Below are positions 1-7,096 of a stretch of DNA of 29,634 nt, one piece after another. This DNA comes from Firmicutes bacterium UBA4981 (GTDB taxonomy: Bacteria > Bacillota > SHA-98 > UBA4971). Both the position numbers and the translations under genes were made by a program. Each line of letters starts with the position of its first letter. The stretch's first letter is position 1. The stretch covers positions 23,131-52,764 of the forward strand of contig DGZL01000159.1 of the NCBI GenBank assembly GCA_002398515.1. The letters are read 5' to 3'. Under the pieces are notes generated by a model. The model was given only the letters and a program-made list of their open reading frames with translations, was not told the DNA's origin and searched no databases.

Positions 1-123
1 GGGATGAGTCCGGCTGTAGCCATTACCCTTGTGGAAATGGGGCTTAGTTTGGAAGGTATTGATACAGCCCTTAACCTTCAGAAGGGGTTGGACAAGTTAA
101 GAAATGCCGGCAAGGAGCGATGA
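1..123 (+). CDS. rsbS: RsbS-like STAS domain protein (3' end only)
   Basis: The first 40 codons of the window are open and stop with TGA at 121-123. They translate to the end of a STAS domain, with the segments MSPAVAITLVEMGLSLEGI and DTALNLQKGLDKL. These closely resemble the C-terminus of Bacillus RsbS as I recall it ([20 protein letters not shown]). RsbS is a scaffold subunit of the stressosome; its phosphorylation by RsbT releases RsbT to act on a downstream partner. The N-terminal two thirds, including the phosphorylated serine, lie outside the window, so phosphorylation competence cannot be judged. The rsbT gene follows after 6 bases, and the AGGAG at 113-117 inside this gene serves as its ribosome binding site. 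An RsbR-type STAS protein would be expected further upstream. Confidence 0.8.
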   Translation, partial: GMSPAVAITLVEMGLSLEGIDTALNLQKGLDKLRNAGKER

Positions 124-129
124 TAGTCA

Positions 130-528
130 ATGCTTGAGCGCAAGTCAAGTATAGAGAACGAATTAGACATTATTGCCGCCCGCCGGTGTGCTAAGGAAGT
201 CGCCAAAGAGTTAGGGTTTTCCACTGTCGATCAGGTGCGCATTGCTACCGCCATTTCTGAACTTGCTCGTAATATCGTGCTCTACGCGAAAGAGGGATCA
301 ATTGTAGTTCGCGTTCTTTGTGAGGGGAAGCGAAAAGGCCTGGAGATCTTGGTGGCGGACAACGGGCCGGGCATCCCCAATATTGAACTTGCGATGACTG
401 ATGGCTATAGTACATCAGGAGGTTTAGGAGCGGGACTGCCAGGGGCAAGGCGCCTCATGGACACATTCTGCGTAGATTCTCAGCTTGGGAAAGGAACTAC
501 CATTGTCGCAAGGAAGTGGAAGGCTTGA
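130..528 (+). CDS. rsbT: RsbT-type serine/threonine kinase (stressosome switch protein)
   Basis: A 132-residue GHKL-type ATPase of the anti-sigma-factor kinase family. The N-box is visible as ELARNIVLYAKEG (about residues 44-56), the G1 box as VADNGPGI (about 75-82), and the glycine-rich lid as GLGAGLPGARRLMD (about 98-111). Length and motifs fit RsbT. RsbT phosphorylates STAS proteins RsbS and RsbR in the stressosome, is then released, and binds the N-terminal domain of RsbU-type partners. The ATG at 130 has AGGAG 12 bases upstream within the preceding rsbS-like gene. The 3' end overlaps the next gene by 13 bases, which suggests translational coupling. The likely released-RsbT target is the RsbU_N-GAF-GGDEF protein two genes downstream. 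Confidence 0.9.
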   Translation: MLERKSSIENELDIIAARRCAKEVAKELGFSTVDQVRIATAISELARNIVLYAKEGSIVVRVLCEGKRKGLEILVADNGPGIPNIELAMTDGYSTSGGLGAGLPGARRLMDTFCVDSQLGKGTTIVARKWKA

Positions 529-1109
529 TATTCGGCGCGTTTGGGCGCCCTATAGAAGGGGAGTTTCTGTCAGGCGACGCTTACCTGATAAGGGAGATAG
601 AGCACGGTTGGCTTGTTGCATTGGCTGATGGGTTAGGACATGGCGCTGCTGCGGCAGAAGCTTCGGAAAAGGCCTTGTCAATTATTAACACATATGCCGG
701 TGCGCATGGGTCAGTGGTTGACTTAAGGAATGTACTCAGGTTATGTCATGCGGGCTTGGCCGGCACCAGAGGCGCGGTGATTGGGCTTTGTCATCTGAAT
801 TCCCAGGATAGGGTTTGGTCAAGTTTAGTCGTTGGCAACGTCACTCTTCGGGTGCTGTCTGACCGGCAGCTGAACCCTGTTCCGGCCGGAGGAATAGTAG
901 GCTACAAGTTGCCGAAGACGGTACATGTGGCCGAGTGGCCATATTGTGAAGGTGATACTCTTATCTTGCACACAGACGGTGTAAGAGAAGATTACTCAAT
1001 GGATTTCCTAGCCCGAAAGCAGGGACTGACTGTTCAGCAAGCTGCGGAGCGGATAATTGAGAAATACGGCGTCAATACGGATGACGCTACAGTCATTGTA
1101 GGAAGATAA
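516..1109 (+). CDS. rsbX: RsbX-type PP2C (SpoIIE family) phosphatase
   Basis: A 197-residue PP2C/SpoIIE-fold phosphatase with the metal-binding motifs ADGLGHG (about residues 37-43), HTDGVRE (about 152-158) and TDDATVIVGR at the C-terminus. It lacks any sensor domain and matches RsbX in size. RsbX dephosphorylates the stressosome STAS proteins and resets the system. The start is GTG at 516 inside the end of rsbT, with AAGGA just upstream; this is the usual rsbT-rsbX coupling. The next gene begins two bases after the stop. The position between rsbT and the GGDEF protein supports the RsbX assignment over a general SpoIIE-like phosphatase. Confidence 0.82.
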   Translation: MEGLIFGAFGRPIEGEFLSGDAYLIREIEHGWLVALADGLGHGAAAAEASEKALSIINTYAGAHGSVVDLRNVLRLCHAGLAGTRGAVIGLCHLNSQDRVWSSLVVGNVTLRVLSDRQLNPVPAGGIVGYKLPKTVHVAEWPYCEGDTLILHTDGVREDYSMDFLARKQGLTVQQAAERIIEKYGVNTDDATVIVGR

Positions 1110-1111
1110 CA

Positions 1112-2503
1112 GTGACGCCGGGAGGGCGCTTTGTGCTGGAGCATCTTGGAGAAGAATATGCAAATCTAATTCGGGAATTTACCTATGATAGCAGTGAAAG
1201 GGTGCTTTACAAGGCTTCTAAACTCAGCAAGGGGTTTGTGGAGCAAGGGCTTGGCCCTGAGGATATTGTAGACATCCATATGCGGGCGGCGGAACAGGTC
1301 ACCAGGGAAAACCCTCCTCTTAAGGGGCCTCAGATCATACTCAACTCTTTTGGCTTGCTCCTGGAAAGCATGATGGCTTATGGGCTTGCGCACCGTGAGT
1401 ACATGGAGTCAAAAAGCGCTAGGTTTTCCGATTTAGAAGCTTACGCTTACGAGCTGGAGACGTTAAACACTGCCTTAGAACAGAGGATTAATGAGCTTTC
1501 GGTTCTCTATGATCTCACCCAGGTTGTAAACTCCAGCCTCGACCTTCAGACTACTCTCCAAGTAATTGCTGAGAAACTCATGGAAGTTACGGAATATGAT
1601 ACCTGTAACCTTTATCTTTCCGGCAGTAAGGCAAAGGAATTCCAAATTCAGTTGTCAATGGGTGTTAACGCTGGAGTCTATCAAGCTTATGGTTTCAATT
1701 CAGAACACAGGCTCATAAAGGCTGCAATTGAGAACGGTACGCCCTTAGTCTTCCAAGATGTCAAGACAGAGCCCCGATGGGAGCGAATCAAAGGAGTAAA
1801 TGATCATGTTCAATCTTGGATGTCAGTTCCGTTGATTGCAGAAGGCAAGCCTATAGGGATAATTACTCTTAGCAGCAGTGAAGTAAAGGCTATCAGTGAG
1901 GCGGGATTAAAGCTCACTTCCATTGCCGCAAGTCAAGCCGCCTCCGCTATCGAACGGGCCCGCCTATATGAAGAGACTAAGAGACTTGCCATTACCGATG
2001 AGAAGACCGGCCTCCACAATTTTGGGCATTTTAAATTCCTGCTCGGCACAGAAATAAAGAGGGCAAAGCGTTATGGCCGTCCGTTATCTCTTTTCATGAT
2101 TGACGTGGATGATTTCAAGATTTATAACGATTGTCATGGACATCTGGACGGAGATCGGGTTTTGGAACAGCTTGGCAAGACTATAAGACAATCAGTGCGT
2201 GACATAGATTTCCCTGCCCGCTACGGCGGAGATGAATTTGCGGTCATTCTCCCTGAAACTGATGAAGCTGAAGCCTATGCTGCAGCGGAACGCCTTCGGG
2301 CATGCATCGAGCAGCGCCATGTCCCGAATCAGGGAGTATTGCCCGGTGGTAAGCTGACAGTGAGTATTGGCACGAGTTCATATCCGACTTCCGCTGACAC
2401 CAAAGACGACTTGATAAGAAATGCCGATGCAGCTCTTTACCGGGCTAAACGGGAAGGCAAGAACAAAGTCGTAATGTGGCTGCCAACGAAGGATATCAGA
2501 TAG
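1112..2503 (+). CDS. Diguanylate cyclase with RsbU-like N-terminal, GAF and GGDEF domains
   Basis: A 463-residue, apparently soluble signalling protein. Residues about 10-90 resemble the RsbU N-terminal domain that binds RsbT (LYKASKLSKGFVEQGLGPED and the following IVDIHMRAAEQV). A probable coiled coil follows (about 105-135), then a GAF domain (about 145-285) and a GGDEF domain (about 293-460). The active-site motif GGDEF is intact at 372-376. An allosteric RxxD I-site lies five residues before it (R363-D366), so the enzyme should make c-di-GMP and be product-inhibited. The start is uncertain: GTG at 1112 has AGGAAG upstream, while GTG at 1133 has GGGAGGG at an ideal six bases. As last gene of the rsbS-T-X operon, it is probably the protein switched by released RsbT, as proposed for the Moorella thermoacetica stressosome. 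Confidence 0.9.
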   Translation: MTPGGRFVLEHLGEEYANLIREFTYDSSERVLYKASKLSKGFVEQGLGPEDIVDIHMRAAEQVTRENPPLKGPQIILNSFGLLLESMMAYGLAHREYMESKSARFSDLEAYAYELETLNTALEQRINELSVLYDLTQVVNSSLDLQTTLQVIAEKLMEVTEYDTCNLYLSGSKAKEFQIQLSMGVNAGVYQAYGFNSEHRLIKAAIENGTPLVFQDVKTEPRWERIKGVNDHVQSWMSVPLIAEGKPIGIITLSSSEVKAISEAGLKLTSIAASQAASAIERARLYEETKRLAITDEKTGLHNFGHFKFLLGTEIKRAKRYGRPLSLFMIDVDDFKIYNDCHGHLDGDRVLEQLGKTIRQSVRDIDFPARYGGDEFAVILPETDEAEAYAAAERLRACIEQRHVPNQGVLPGGKLTVSIGTSSYPTSADTKDDLIRNADAALYRAKREGKNKVVMWLPTKDIR

Positions 2504-2539
2504 GAAGAACCATAGATAAGGACAACAGAGACAGGGCTG

Positions 2540-2568
2540 TTGACATTCAAGATACTCCGGGGTAGAAT
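2540..2568 (+). promoter_or_regulatory. Sigma-A type promoter for tRNA-Glu
   Basis: A perfect -35 TTGACA (2540-2545), a 17-base spacer and a -10 TAGAAT (2563-2568, five of six consensus bases). Transcription would start near 2575, giving a leader of about 44 bases before the tRNA. This is the best-matching vegetative promoter I found in the window. Confidence 0.8.
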
Positions 2569-2590
2569 ACCATTGCAATTGAAAAGTGAA

Positions 2591-2611
2591 GCATGTAGCA
2601 TGTAGCATGTA
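2591..2611 (+). repeat. Three exact tandem copies of a 7-mer in the tRNA leader
   Basis: GCATGTA occurs three times head to tail (2591-2597, 2598-2604, 2605-2611) between the promoter and tRNA-Glu. Each copy contains the palindrome GCATG(T). It could be a slippage product; no function is evident. Confidence 0.85.
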
Positions 2612-2618
2612 TTAATGT

Positions 2619-2694
2619 GGCCCCGTCGTCTAGAGGCCAAGGACATCGCCCTCTCAAGGCGAAGACACGGATTCGAATTCCGTCGGGGCCACCA
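2619..2694 (+). tRNA. trnE: tRNA-Glu (anticodon CTC)
   Basis: A full cloverleaf can be folded by eye. The acceptor stem is GGCCCCG (2619-2625) paired with CGGGGCC (2684-2690), with discriminator A2691 and an encoded CCA (2692-2694). The anticodon stem TCGCC/GGCGA encloses the loop CTCTCAA, giving anticodon CTC for GAG codons. The T-arm is ACGGA/TCCGT with loop TTCGAAT. Five T residues (2695-2699) directly follow and may help termination. It is an isolated tRNA gene with its own promoter. Confidence 0.96.
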
Positions 2695-2768
2695 TTTTTA
2701 TGTACCTCTTCGATACGGGCTGTATACAGACCTTAGAAGCAGGCTAAGTAAAACATTTCAAATTAACA

Positions 2769-3416
2769 TCAGGCTGCGAGAAAAGCTGCAATCACTCCTA
2801 CCAGGAATATTCCGTCGTACACTCCCGCTCCGCCTATGCTTACAACTTGAGCCCCAATGTTCTTAATTTTCTTCAGATTCAAGAGATCTGCTCCAATAAG
2901 TGTTCCAAGAGAACCGGCTATGTAGGCTACAGGAGCAGCAGATTCACCTGCAAGGAGTAACGCTGAGCCTACAGCGACCAACGGCGGAATAAAGGCAGGG
3001 AGGGATATGCCTACCCCGGGAACGACTCGAGCCATGGCGCGGGCTGCCAGTGCAACGATGGCAGTAGATATGAGTGTGGCAAACAGGGGTGTTTTACCCA
3101 GGAGGTAAAGAGCAAATATCGTCGGGATGACTGCGCCGCCCACATTCACTGCGATGACTTGCTGTCGCACCCTTGGAGGATAGTAAAACAGGAACGGGAA
3201 TAACATCTCAGGCTTCTCTTCTACTACAATCTTGTGCTTTGACACTGGGATGTTTATTACACTGCCTACAAGCGAGAAAACAAACAGCAGCATCGCGCCT
3301 TGGGGAGAAAGTCCCAGCTTTGTGAAGGATATGGCTGCGATGTTAAAGTAGAAAATGAAGAAAAAAGCCGGTAACAGCAGGATGAATATGAGAATCATGG
3401 GGAGTAACCCAAACAC
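2769..3416 (-). CDS. DUF1614 family integral membrane protein
   Basis: A hydrophobic protein of about 215 residues with several membrane segments: an N-terminal helix rich in I/L/F, then segments such as MLLFVFSLVGSVI, VNVGGAVIPTIFALYLL, ISTAIVALAARAMA and a C-terminal GIFLVGVIAAFLAA. The stretch YPPRVRQQVIAVNVGGAVIP and the GGAGVYDGIFLVG end match what I know of DUF1614 proteins of Clostridia and archaea, whose function is unknown. I prefer GTG at 3416 (minus strand) because CGGAGG lies seven bases upstream. An in-frame ATG at 3452 would add 12 residues but lacks a ribosome binding site. A TATAAT sits at 3498-3493 on the same strand, so the gene may have its own promoter. Confidence 0.8.
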   Translation of the reverse strand: MFGLLPMILIFILLLPAFFFIFYFNIAAISFTKLGLSPQGAMLLFVFSLVGSVINIPVSKHKIVVEEKPEMLFPFLFYYPPRVRQQVIAVNVGGAVIPTIFALYLLGKTPLFATLISTAIVALAARAMARVVPGVGISLPAFIPPLVAVGSALLLAGESAAPVAYIAGSLGTLIGADLLNLKKIKNIGAQVVSIGGAGVYDGIFLVGVIAAFLAA

Positions 3417-3492
3417 AGCAGCGCCTCCGATGAGCCGCCCAAGAACTTGCATATGTGCTTTTACTGAATTCTATGCGAAGGCGGTCACCTGT

Positions 3493-3498
3493 ATTATA
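3493..3498 (-). promoter_or_regulatory. Possible -10 element for the DUF1614 gene
   Basis: A perfect TATAAT on the minus strand, 77 bases before the preferred start of the DUF1614 gene. No convincing -35 lies 16-18 bases upstream, so this is a candidate only. Confidence 0.35.
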
Positions 3499-3506
3499 CC
3501 TCAAAG

Positions 3507-3541
3507 TTGCCGACGCGGGGGTTGCCGAAATCGGCAACCCC
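3507..3541 (-). terminator. GC-rich hairpin, possible terminator after the CBM25 gene
   Basis: GGGGTTGCCGA (3518-3528) and TCGGCAACCCC (3531-3541) form an 11-base inverted repeat, read as a 10-bp stem with a four-base loop. It lies just past the stop of the minus-strand CBM25 gene. No T-tract follows on either strand, so intrinsic termination is uncertain. A second copy of GTTGCCGA at 3507-3514 could pair with the same complementary arm, allowing two alternative hairpins. Confidence 0.45.
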
Positions 3542-3557
3542 AAAGACTTCTATCTAA

Positions 3558-3881
3558 TTACACAATTGCAACTCCCCAATTTAGACCGTGGTTGTTGTCC
3601 CAGTGATCCGCACTGTCTTTAAAGCAGAAGTTAAAGGATTTTTTGCTCTCGTCGATTGAAACATCAGTCGTCCAGGTTATATCGTCCACTTTGGACATAG
3701 GCGTGAAGCTCGTGTTTTCCCAGTGATCATTGTATCCCGAATGAAGATATACTGAATCAGCTCCTGATACTGACAACAGCCCCTTATACATTATTGTGGC
3801 TTTTTTCTTGCCTGTCAGGGGCACAGGGTCTATTGCCACCCTCCTATCAATAAATAAGTCCTTTATGATCTTCTTTGCCAT
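3558..3881 (-). CDS. Stand-alone CBM25-like carbohydrate-binding protein
   Basis: A small protein, about 107 residues from the preferred start, whose C-terminal 75 residues look like a family 25 (starch-binding) module. Recognisable segments are VYLHSGYNDHW, MSKVDDITWTTDVSI and FCFKDSADHWDNNHGLNW; these carry the aromatic and KDS..xWDNN features typical of the family. There is no signal peptide and no catalytic domain, so it would stay in the cytoplasm, perhaps bound to glycogen-like polymer; this is inference. The start is uncertain: ATG at 3881 has GGGGTGAT seven bases upstream, ATG at 3944 would add 21 residues, and a TTG at 3983 is possible. The neighbouring genes do not reveal a pathway. 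Confidence 0.75.
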   Translation of the reverse strand: MAKKIIKDLFIDRRVAIDPVPLTGKKKATIMYKGLLSVSGADSVYLHSGYNDHWENTSFTPMSKVDDITWTTDVSIDESKKSFNFCFKDSADHWDNNHGLNWGVAIV

Positions 3882-4115
3882 TTGATTCATCACCCCTTTT
3901 ATTTGGTGCTTATCTCCCCCTATTATTATCTTGTCTTTTGCCATGTTTATGTGTGGTTGCCTTTTGACCTCAGCGGATTGCAAGTCGGTCCAAGGCGGAC
4001 TGAATCTTGTCCGTATGAAGGAAAATGCTGCATGAGAGAGAAATTATCACCTATACTAGCAATGGAAGCGGTTTTACTGATTTGCTTCCCAATTTACACC
4101 AGGGAGGACATGGAA

Positions 4116-5093
4116 ATGACACAGCCCGAAGAAGGCCTTAGACAAGCAGCGCGCGTGGCACTGGTTCAGTGCATGGCAGTTTCCTGTGGGGAGAGCGTGC
4201 TTGTTATAACGGATGAGGAGTTGCGCGAAGTTGGCTACGCTTTTTGGGAGGAGGCAAAGAATCTGGGAGCGGAAGCCATTATTGTGGAGATGACCGCAAG
4301 ATCTCAAGACGGCGAAGAGCCGCCTGAACCTGTGGCGCGCATAATGAAGGCGGTTGACGTGGTTCTGGCGCCGACCTCAAGATCGCTGTCTCATACGCTG
4401 GCCAGGCGTGAGGCAAACGCCGTCGGAGCAAGAGTTGCGTCAATGCCCGGGATTTCCAAAGACTCGGTGATAAGGACTCTGACTGCCGACTATCGGAGGA
4501 TCGCCGCGTTAAGTGAGAAACTGGCAGAGATACTGACAAGGGGGAAATCAGCCAGGATAACGACTCCCCGCGGGACCGACATCACCATGTCGCTGGAGAC
4601 ACGTATAAGCCAGGCTGACACCGGTATATATCATATGGCGGGTGATTTCGGCAACCTTCCTGCAGGGGAAGCTTTTATTGCGCCGGTGGAAGGGACCGCT
4701 GAGGGCATTCTCGTGGTGGATGGCGCTATGTCAGGGGTAGGCGCGCTGGAGGACGCAATCAGAATGAGAGTGGAGTCAGGATATGTGACAGACATGACAG
4801 GCGGGCCGGGAGCGAGGATATTGGAGGAGAGCATAGCCCATCTTGGTAAGCCTGCAAGGAACATTGCGGAGCTTGGCGTAGGGACGAATGATCGTGCCAT
4901 AATAACAGGCAAAGTCCTGGAGGATGAGAAAGTCCTCGGGACAGTCCATGTTGCGCTGGGTAATAACATAGGGTTCGGTGGTACTTGCGATGTGCCTATT
5001 CATCTTGACGGTATCATATTACAGCCCACGCTTATCATTGACGACAAAGTCGTGATCAAAGACGGTGTTCTCCAGGTAGATGAGAGGTGTTAG
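4116..5093 (+). CDS. M29-type aminopeptidase (leucyl aminopeptidase / aminopeptidase T-like)
   Basis: A protein of 325 residues related to the thermophilic M29 metallo-aminopeptidases (COG2309 type), which remove N-terminal residues from peptides in the cytoplasm. The probable metal-binding region is visible in order: NLPAGEAF (E185), AELGVGTN (E252), GTVHVALGNN (H278) and IHLDGI (H296, D298). It is shorter than classical M29 enzymes (about 400 residues), as in the short clostridial subgroup. I chose ATG at 4116 because GGGAGG (4102-4107) lies eight bases before it; ATG at 4110 is too close to that site, and longer in-frame starts overlap the opposite-strand gene. The next gene, another peptidase, starts two bases after the stop, so the two probably act together in peptide turnover. 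Confidence 0.83.
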   Translation: MTQPEEGLRQAARVALVQCMAVSCGESVLVITDEELREVGYAFWEEAKNLGAEAIIVEMTARSQDGEEPPEPVARIMKAVDVVLAPTSRSLSHTLARREANAVGARVASMPGISKDSVIRTLTADYRRIAALSEKLAEILTRGKSARITTPRGTDITMSLETRISQADTGIYHMAGDFGNLPAGEAFIAPVEGTAEGILVVDGAMSGVGALEDAIRMRVESGYVTDMTGGPGARILEESIAHLGKPARNIAELGVGTNDRAIITGKVLEDEKVLGTVHVALGNNIGFGGTCDVPIHLDGIILQPTLIIDDKVVIKDGVLQVDERC

Positions 5094-5095
5094 TT

Positions 5096-6595
5096 ATGGA
5101 GCATCCGGAAGAATATCGAAATCGAGCTGAGGAGTTCGTATGTGAACTCACTGAGGAATTTTATATGAACCGTGCAGGACTCAAAGACTCACTGAACGCA
5201 TCAGAGATATACATGAACTACCGAGATCTCTTTGAAAAAGAGACAGTCCTGCAGCTATTGCAGCCTGTTCGTTCATTGAGACATAATGATTCTCCCGAGA
5301 CCTCAGGGCGTATGTTGTATCTGGCAGCTTTCGCCGCAGACGGATTCATGGATATGGCTGTGAGGGAGCTGACTGACAGGATCGTTTCTTCAGAGACTCA
5401 GGCAGTAGTGGAGTTTGAAAATCGAAAGCTCCCATTCCGCATGACTCCTGTTGTTCTTGCCAATGAACCCAATGCCCGAGCCCGGGAACAGCTGGAGGCA
5501 AGAAGACAGGAGGTGCTGAGTGAACTCAATCCCCTGCGTGAGGAACGGATTGCATGTCTTCATTCTCTGGCCGGAGATCTTGGGTATGGGAACTACCGCT
5601 CATTGTATGCGGATATTAAAGGCCTGGACTTAGATGTTTTAGCAGACAAAATGGAGCAATTCTTAGACGAGACTGACAGTGTTTATACTCATAACATGGA
5701 GAAGGCGGCGTCTACGTATCTGGATATGCCGCTTTCAGACGTCAGTCGCCATGATATTTCGTACCTTTTCAGAGGGGTTGAGTTTGACAGAATGTTTCCC
5801 GGCACCAATCTTGTTACGAGCTTGGAAGCGACTGTCAGTGGCATGGGCTTAGGCCGTGAAAGCTATCCCAATATCCATATTGATATCGAGATCAGAGAGG
5901 GGAAATCTCCAAGGGCATTTTGTGCGCCTCTTCGTGTTCCCGACAAGATTATGCTGGTCTTGATGCCTCACGGAGGATATGACGATTATCACACGATCCT
6001 GCACGAAGCAGGCCATGCCTGGCATTATGGCAGTGTCTTGCCGGAGCAGGAGTTTGAATACAAATACTTAGGAGACAATTCTGTAACAGAATCATATGCT
6101 TTTCTCTTCCAGTACCTTGCAATAAATGAGAATTGGCTTTCAGAATACACTCAAGGTCCGCGTCTGGAGGAGTACATGAGGTTCAGCACACTCCAGAAGC
6201 TCTATATGCTGAGGAGATACGCAGCCAAACTTCTATACGAACTGAAGCTCCATGCGGGAGACGATATATCTGTCATGCCCGGAGAATATTCAAGCCTCCT
6301 GTCGGACGCCTTGAAGATTAGTCATCCCGGGGTTTATTATCTTGATGACCTGGATGACGGCTTTTATGCTGCCCAGTACCTCAGGGCTTGGATTTTTGAG
6401 GGCCAGTTAAGGGACTTCCTTGTTCAGAGATTCGGAGAAAGGGCGTATGCTTACCCGGAGACAGGAGAAGTGCTAAAGGAGCTGTTTTCCAGAGGACAAG
6501 AGTTCACTGTAGAGGAATTAGCAGGGAGACTTGGCCTGGCGTCGCTGGACCTTGATCCTCTGTATGAGGAAATTGATAATAACCTAAGGATTTGA
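5096..6595 (+). CDS. M3-like zinc oligopeptidase
   Basis: A protein of 499 residues with the zinc-binding motif HEAGH at 303-307 (H303, H307 as ligands, E304 catalytic). A third ligand is likely E332 in SVTESYAF, 25 residues later, the spacing expected for family M3 (thimet oligopeptidase/PepF clan). The motif differs from the classical HEFGHALH, so this is probably a divergent M3 branch. The N-terminal half is helical and charged, as in M3 enzymes, and no signal peptide is seen. ATG at 5096 has AGAGG eight bases upstream; a GTG at 5087 is possible but overlaps the preceding stop. Together with the aminopeptidase before it, it likely degrades intracellular oligopeptides. Confidence 0.82.
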   Translation: MEHPEEYRNRAEEFVCELTEEFYMNRAGLKDSLNASEIYMNYRDLFEKETVLQLLQPVRSLRHNDSPETSGRMLYLAAFAADGFMDMAVRELTDRIVSSETQAVVEFENRKLPFRMTPVVLANEPNARAREQLEARRQEVLSELNPLREERIACLHSLAGDLGYGNYRSLYADIKGLDLDVLADKMEQFLDETDSVYTHNMEKAASTYLDMPLSDVSRHDISYLFRGVEFDRMFPGTNLVTSLEATVSGMGLGRESYPNIHIDIEIREGKSPRAFCAPLRVPDKIMLVLMPHGGYDDYHTILHEAGHAWHYGSVLPEQEFEYKYLGDNSVTESYAFLFQYLAINENWLSEYTQGPRLEEYMRFSTLQKLYMLRRYAAKLLYELKLHAGDDISVMPGEYSSLLSDALKISHPGVYYLDDLDDGFYAAQYLRAWIFEGQLRDFLVQRFGERAYAYPETGEVLKELFSRGQEFTVEELAGRLGLASLDLDPLYEEIDNNLRI

Positions 6596-6629
6596 TGCGC
6601 ACACTGTTGTCGGAGGACGGTGATTCATA

Positions 6630-6812
6630 ATGGCATCAGGCATCCGTGAAAAGCGTCCGCTGAGGCGACACTTCAAGAGACAGCTTGACACGGAAGATGA
6701 AGATTTCCTCGACATGCTTTTAACTGAAGTCAATGAAGAAGAAGCAGCGGAAGTGCTTGGAGAAATCGAGCAATTCAGCAGTGAAGACCGAGAAGAGAGA
6801 TCCCCACGGTAG
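6630..6812 (+). CDS. Small acidic hypothetical protein
   Basis: A 60-residue reading frame that I do not recognise. Residues 4-18 are basic (REKRPLRRHFKRQ) and the rest is strongly acidic (DTEDEDFLDMLLTEVNEEEAAEVL). No cysteines, membrane segment or signal peptide are present. GGAGG at 6612-6616 is 13 bases before the ATG, rather far. It follows the M3-like peptidase by 34 bases and precedes a likely terminator, so it would be the last gene of that operon. Its amphipathic, charge-segregated composition is more protein-like than random, but coding status is not certain. Confidence 0.55.
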   Translation: MASGIREKRPLRRHFKRQLDTEDEDFLDMLLTEVNEEEAAEVLGEIEQFSSEDREERSPR

Positions 6813-6869
6813 CGAAGGTTTGTGGCAACCTGTCCAGGCTATGTCCGGGCAATATAGAATAAGGCGCGG

Positions 6870-6918
6870 GGCGGGTGATGTGTCTTCCAAGACTGTAAGG
6901 CACGTGCCCGCCGTTTTT
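6870..6918 (+). terminator. Probable rho-independent terminator of the peptidase operon
   Basis: GGCGGG (6870-6875) can pair with CCCGCC (6907-6912), with weaker pairing inside the long loop (GTG with CAC). A T5 run (6914-6918) follows one base later. Its place between the peptidase operon and the dnaE promoter fits a terminator; the long loop lowers confidence. Confidence 0.45.
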
Positions 6919-6995
6919 CTGGTGCCCGCATGTTTTTCGGGTTCGAGAATTGCTGCAGTATGTATGGGCGCCACATAAGATGCACATGCAGGAAC

Positions 6996-7023
6996 TTGTC
7001 CCACGGTCAAGAACTGATATAAT
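6996..7023 (+). promoter_or_regulatory. Promoter upstream of dnaE (extended -10)
   Basis: A perfect -10 TATAAT (7018-7023) preceded by TGA (7015-7017), an extended -10 element, with a weak -35 TTGTCC (6996-7001) 16 bases upstream. Transcription would start near 7030. That leaves too little leader for the in-frame TTG at 7037 and supports the later GTG start of dnaE at 7097. Confidence 0.65.
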
Positions 7024-7096
7024 TTAGACACGGTCGTTGACGGATGATATGGTTGACATGATTGTACGCGGCAAGTGGGTGAAAGGAGAGGGTAAG

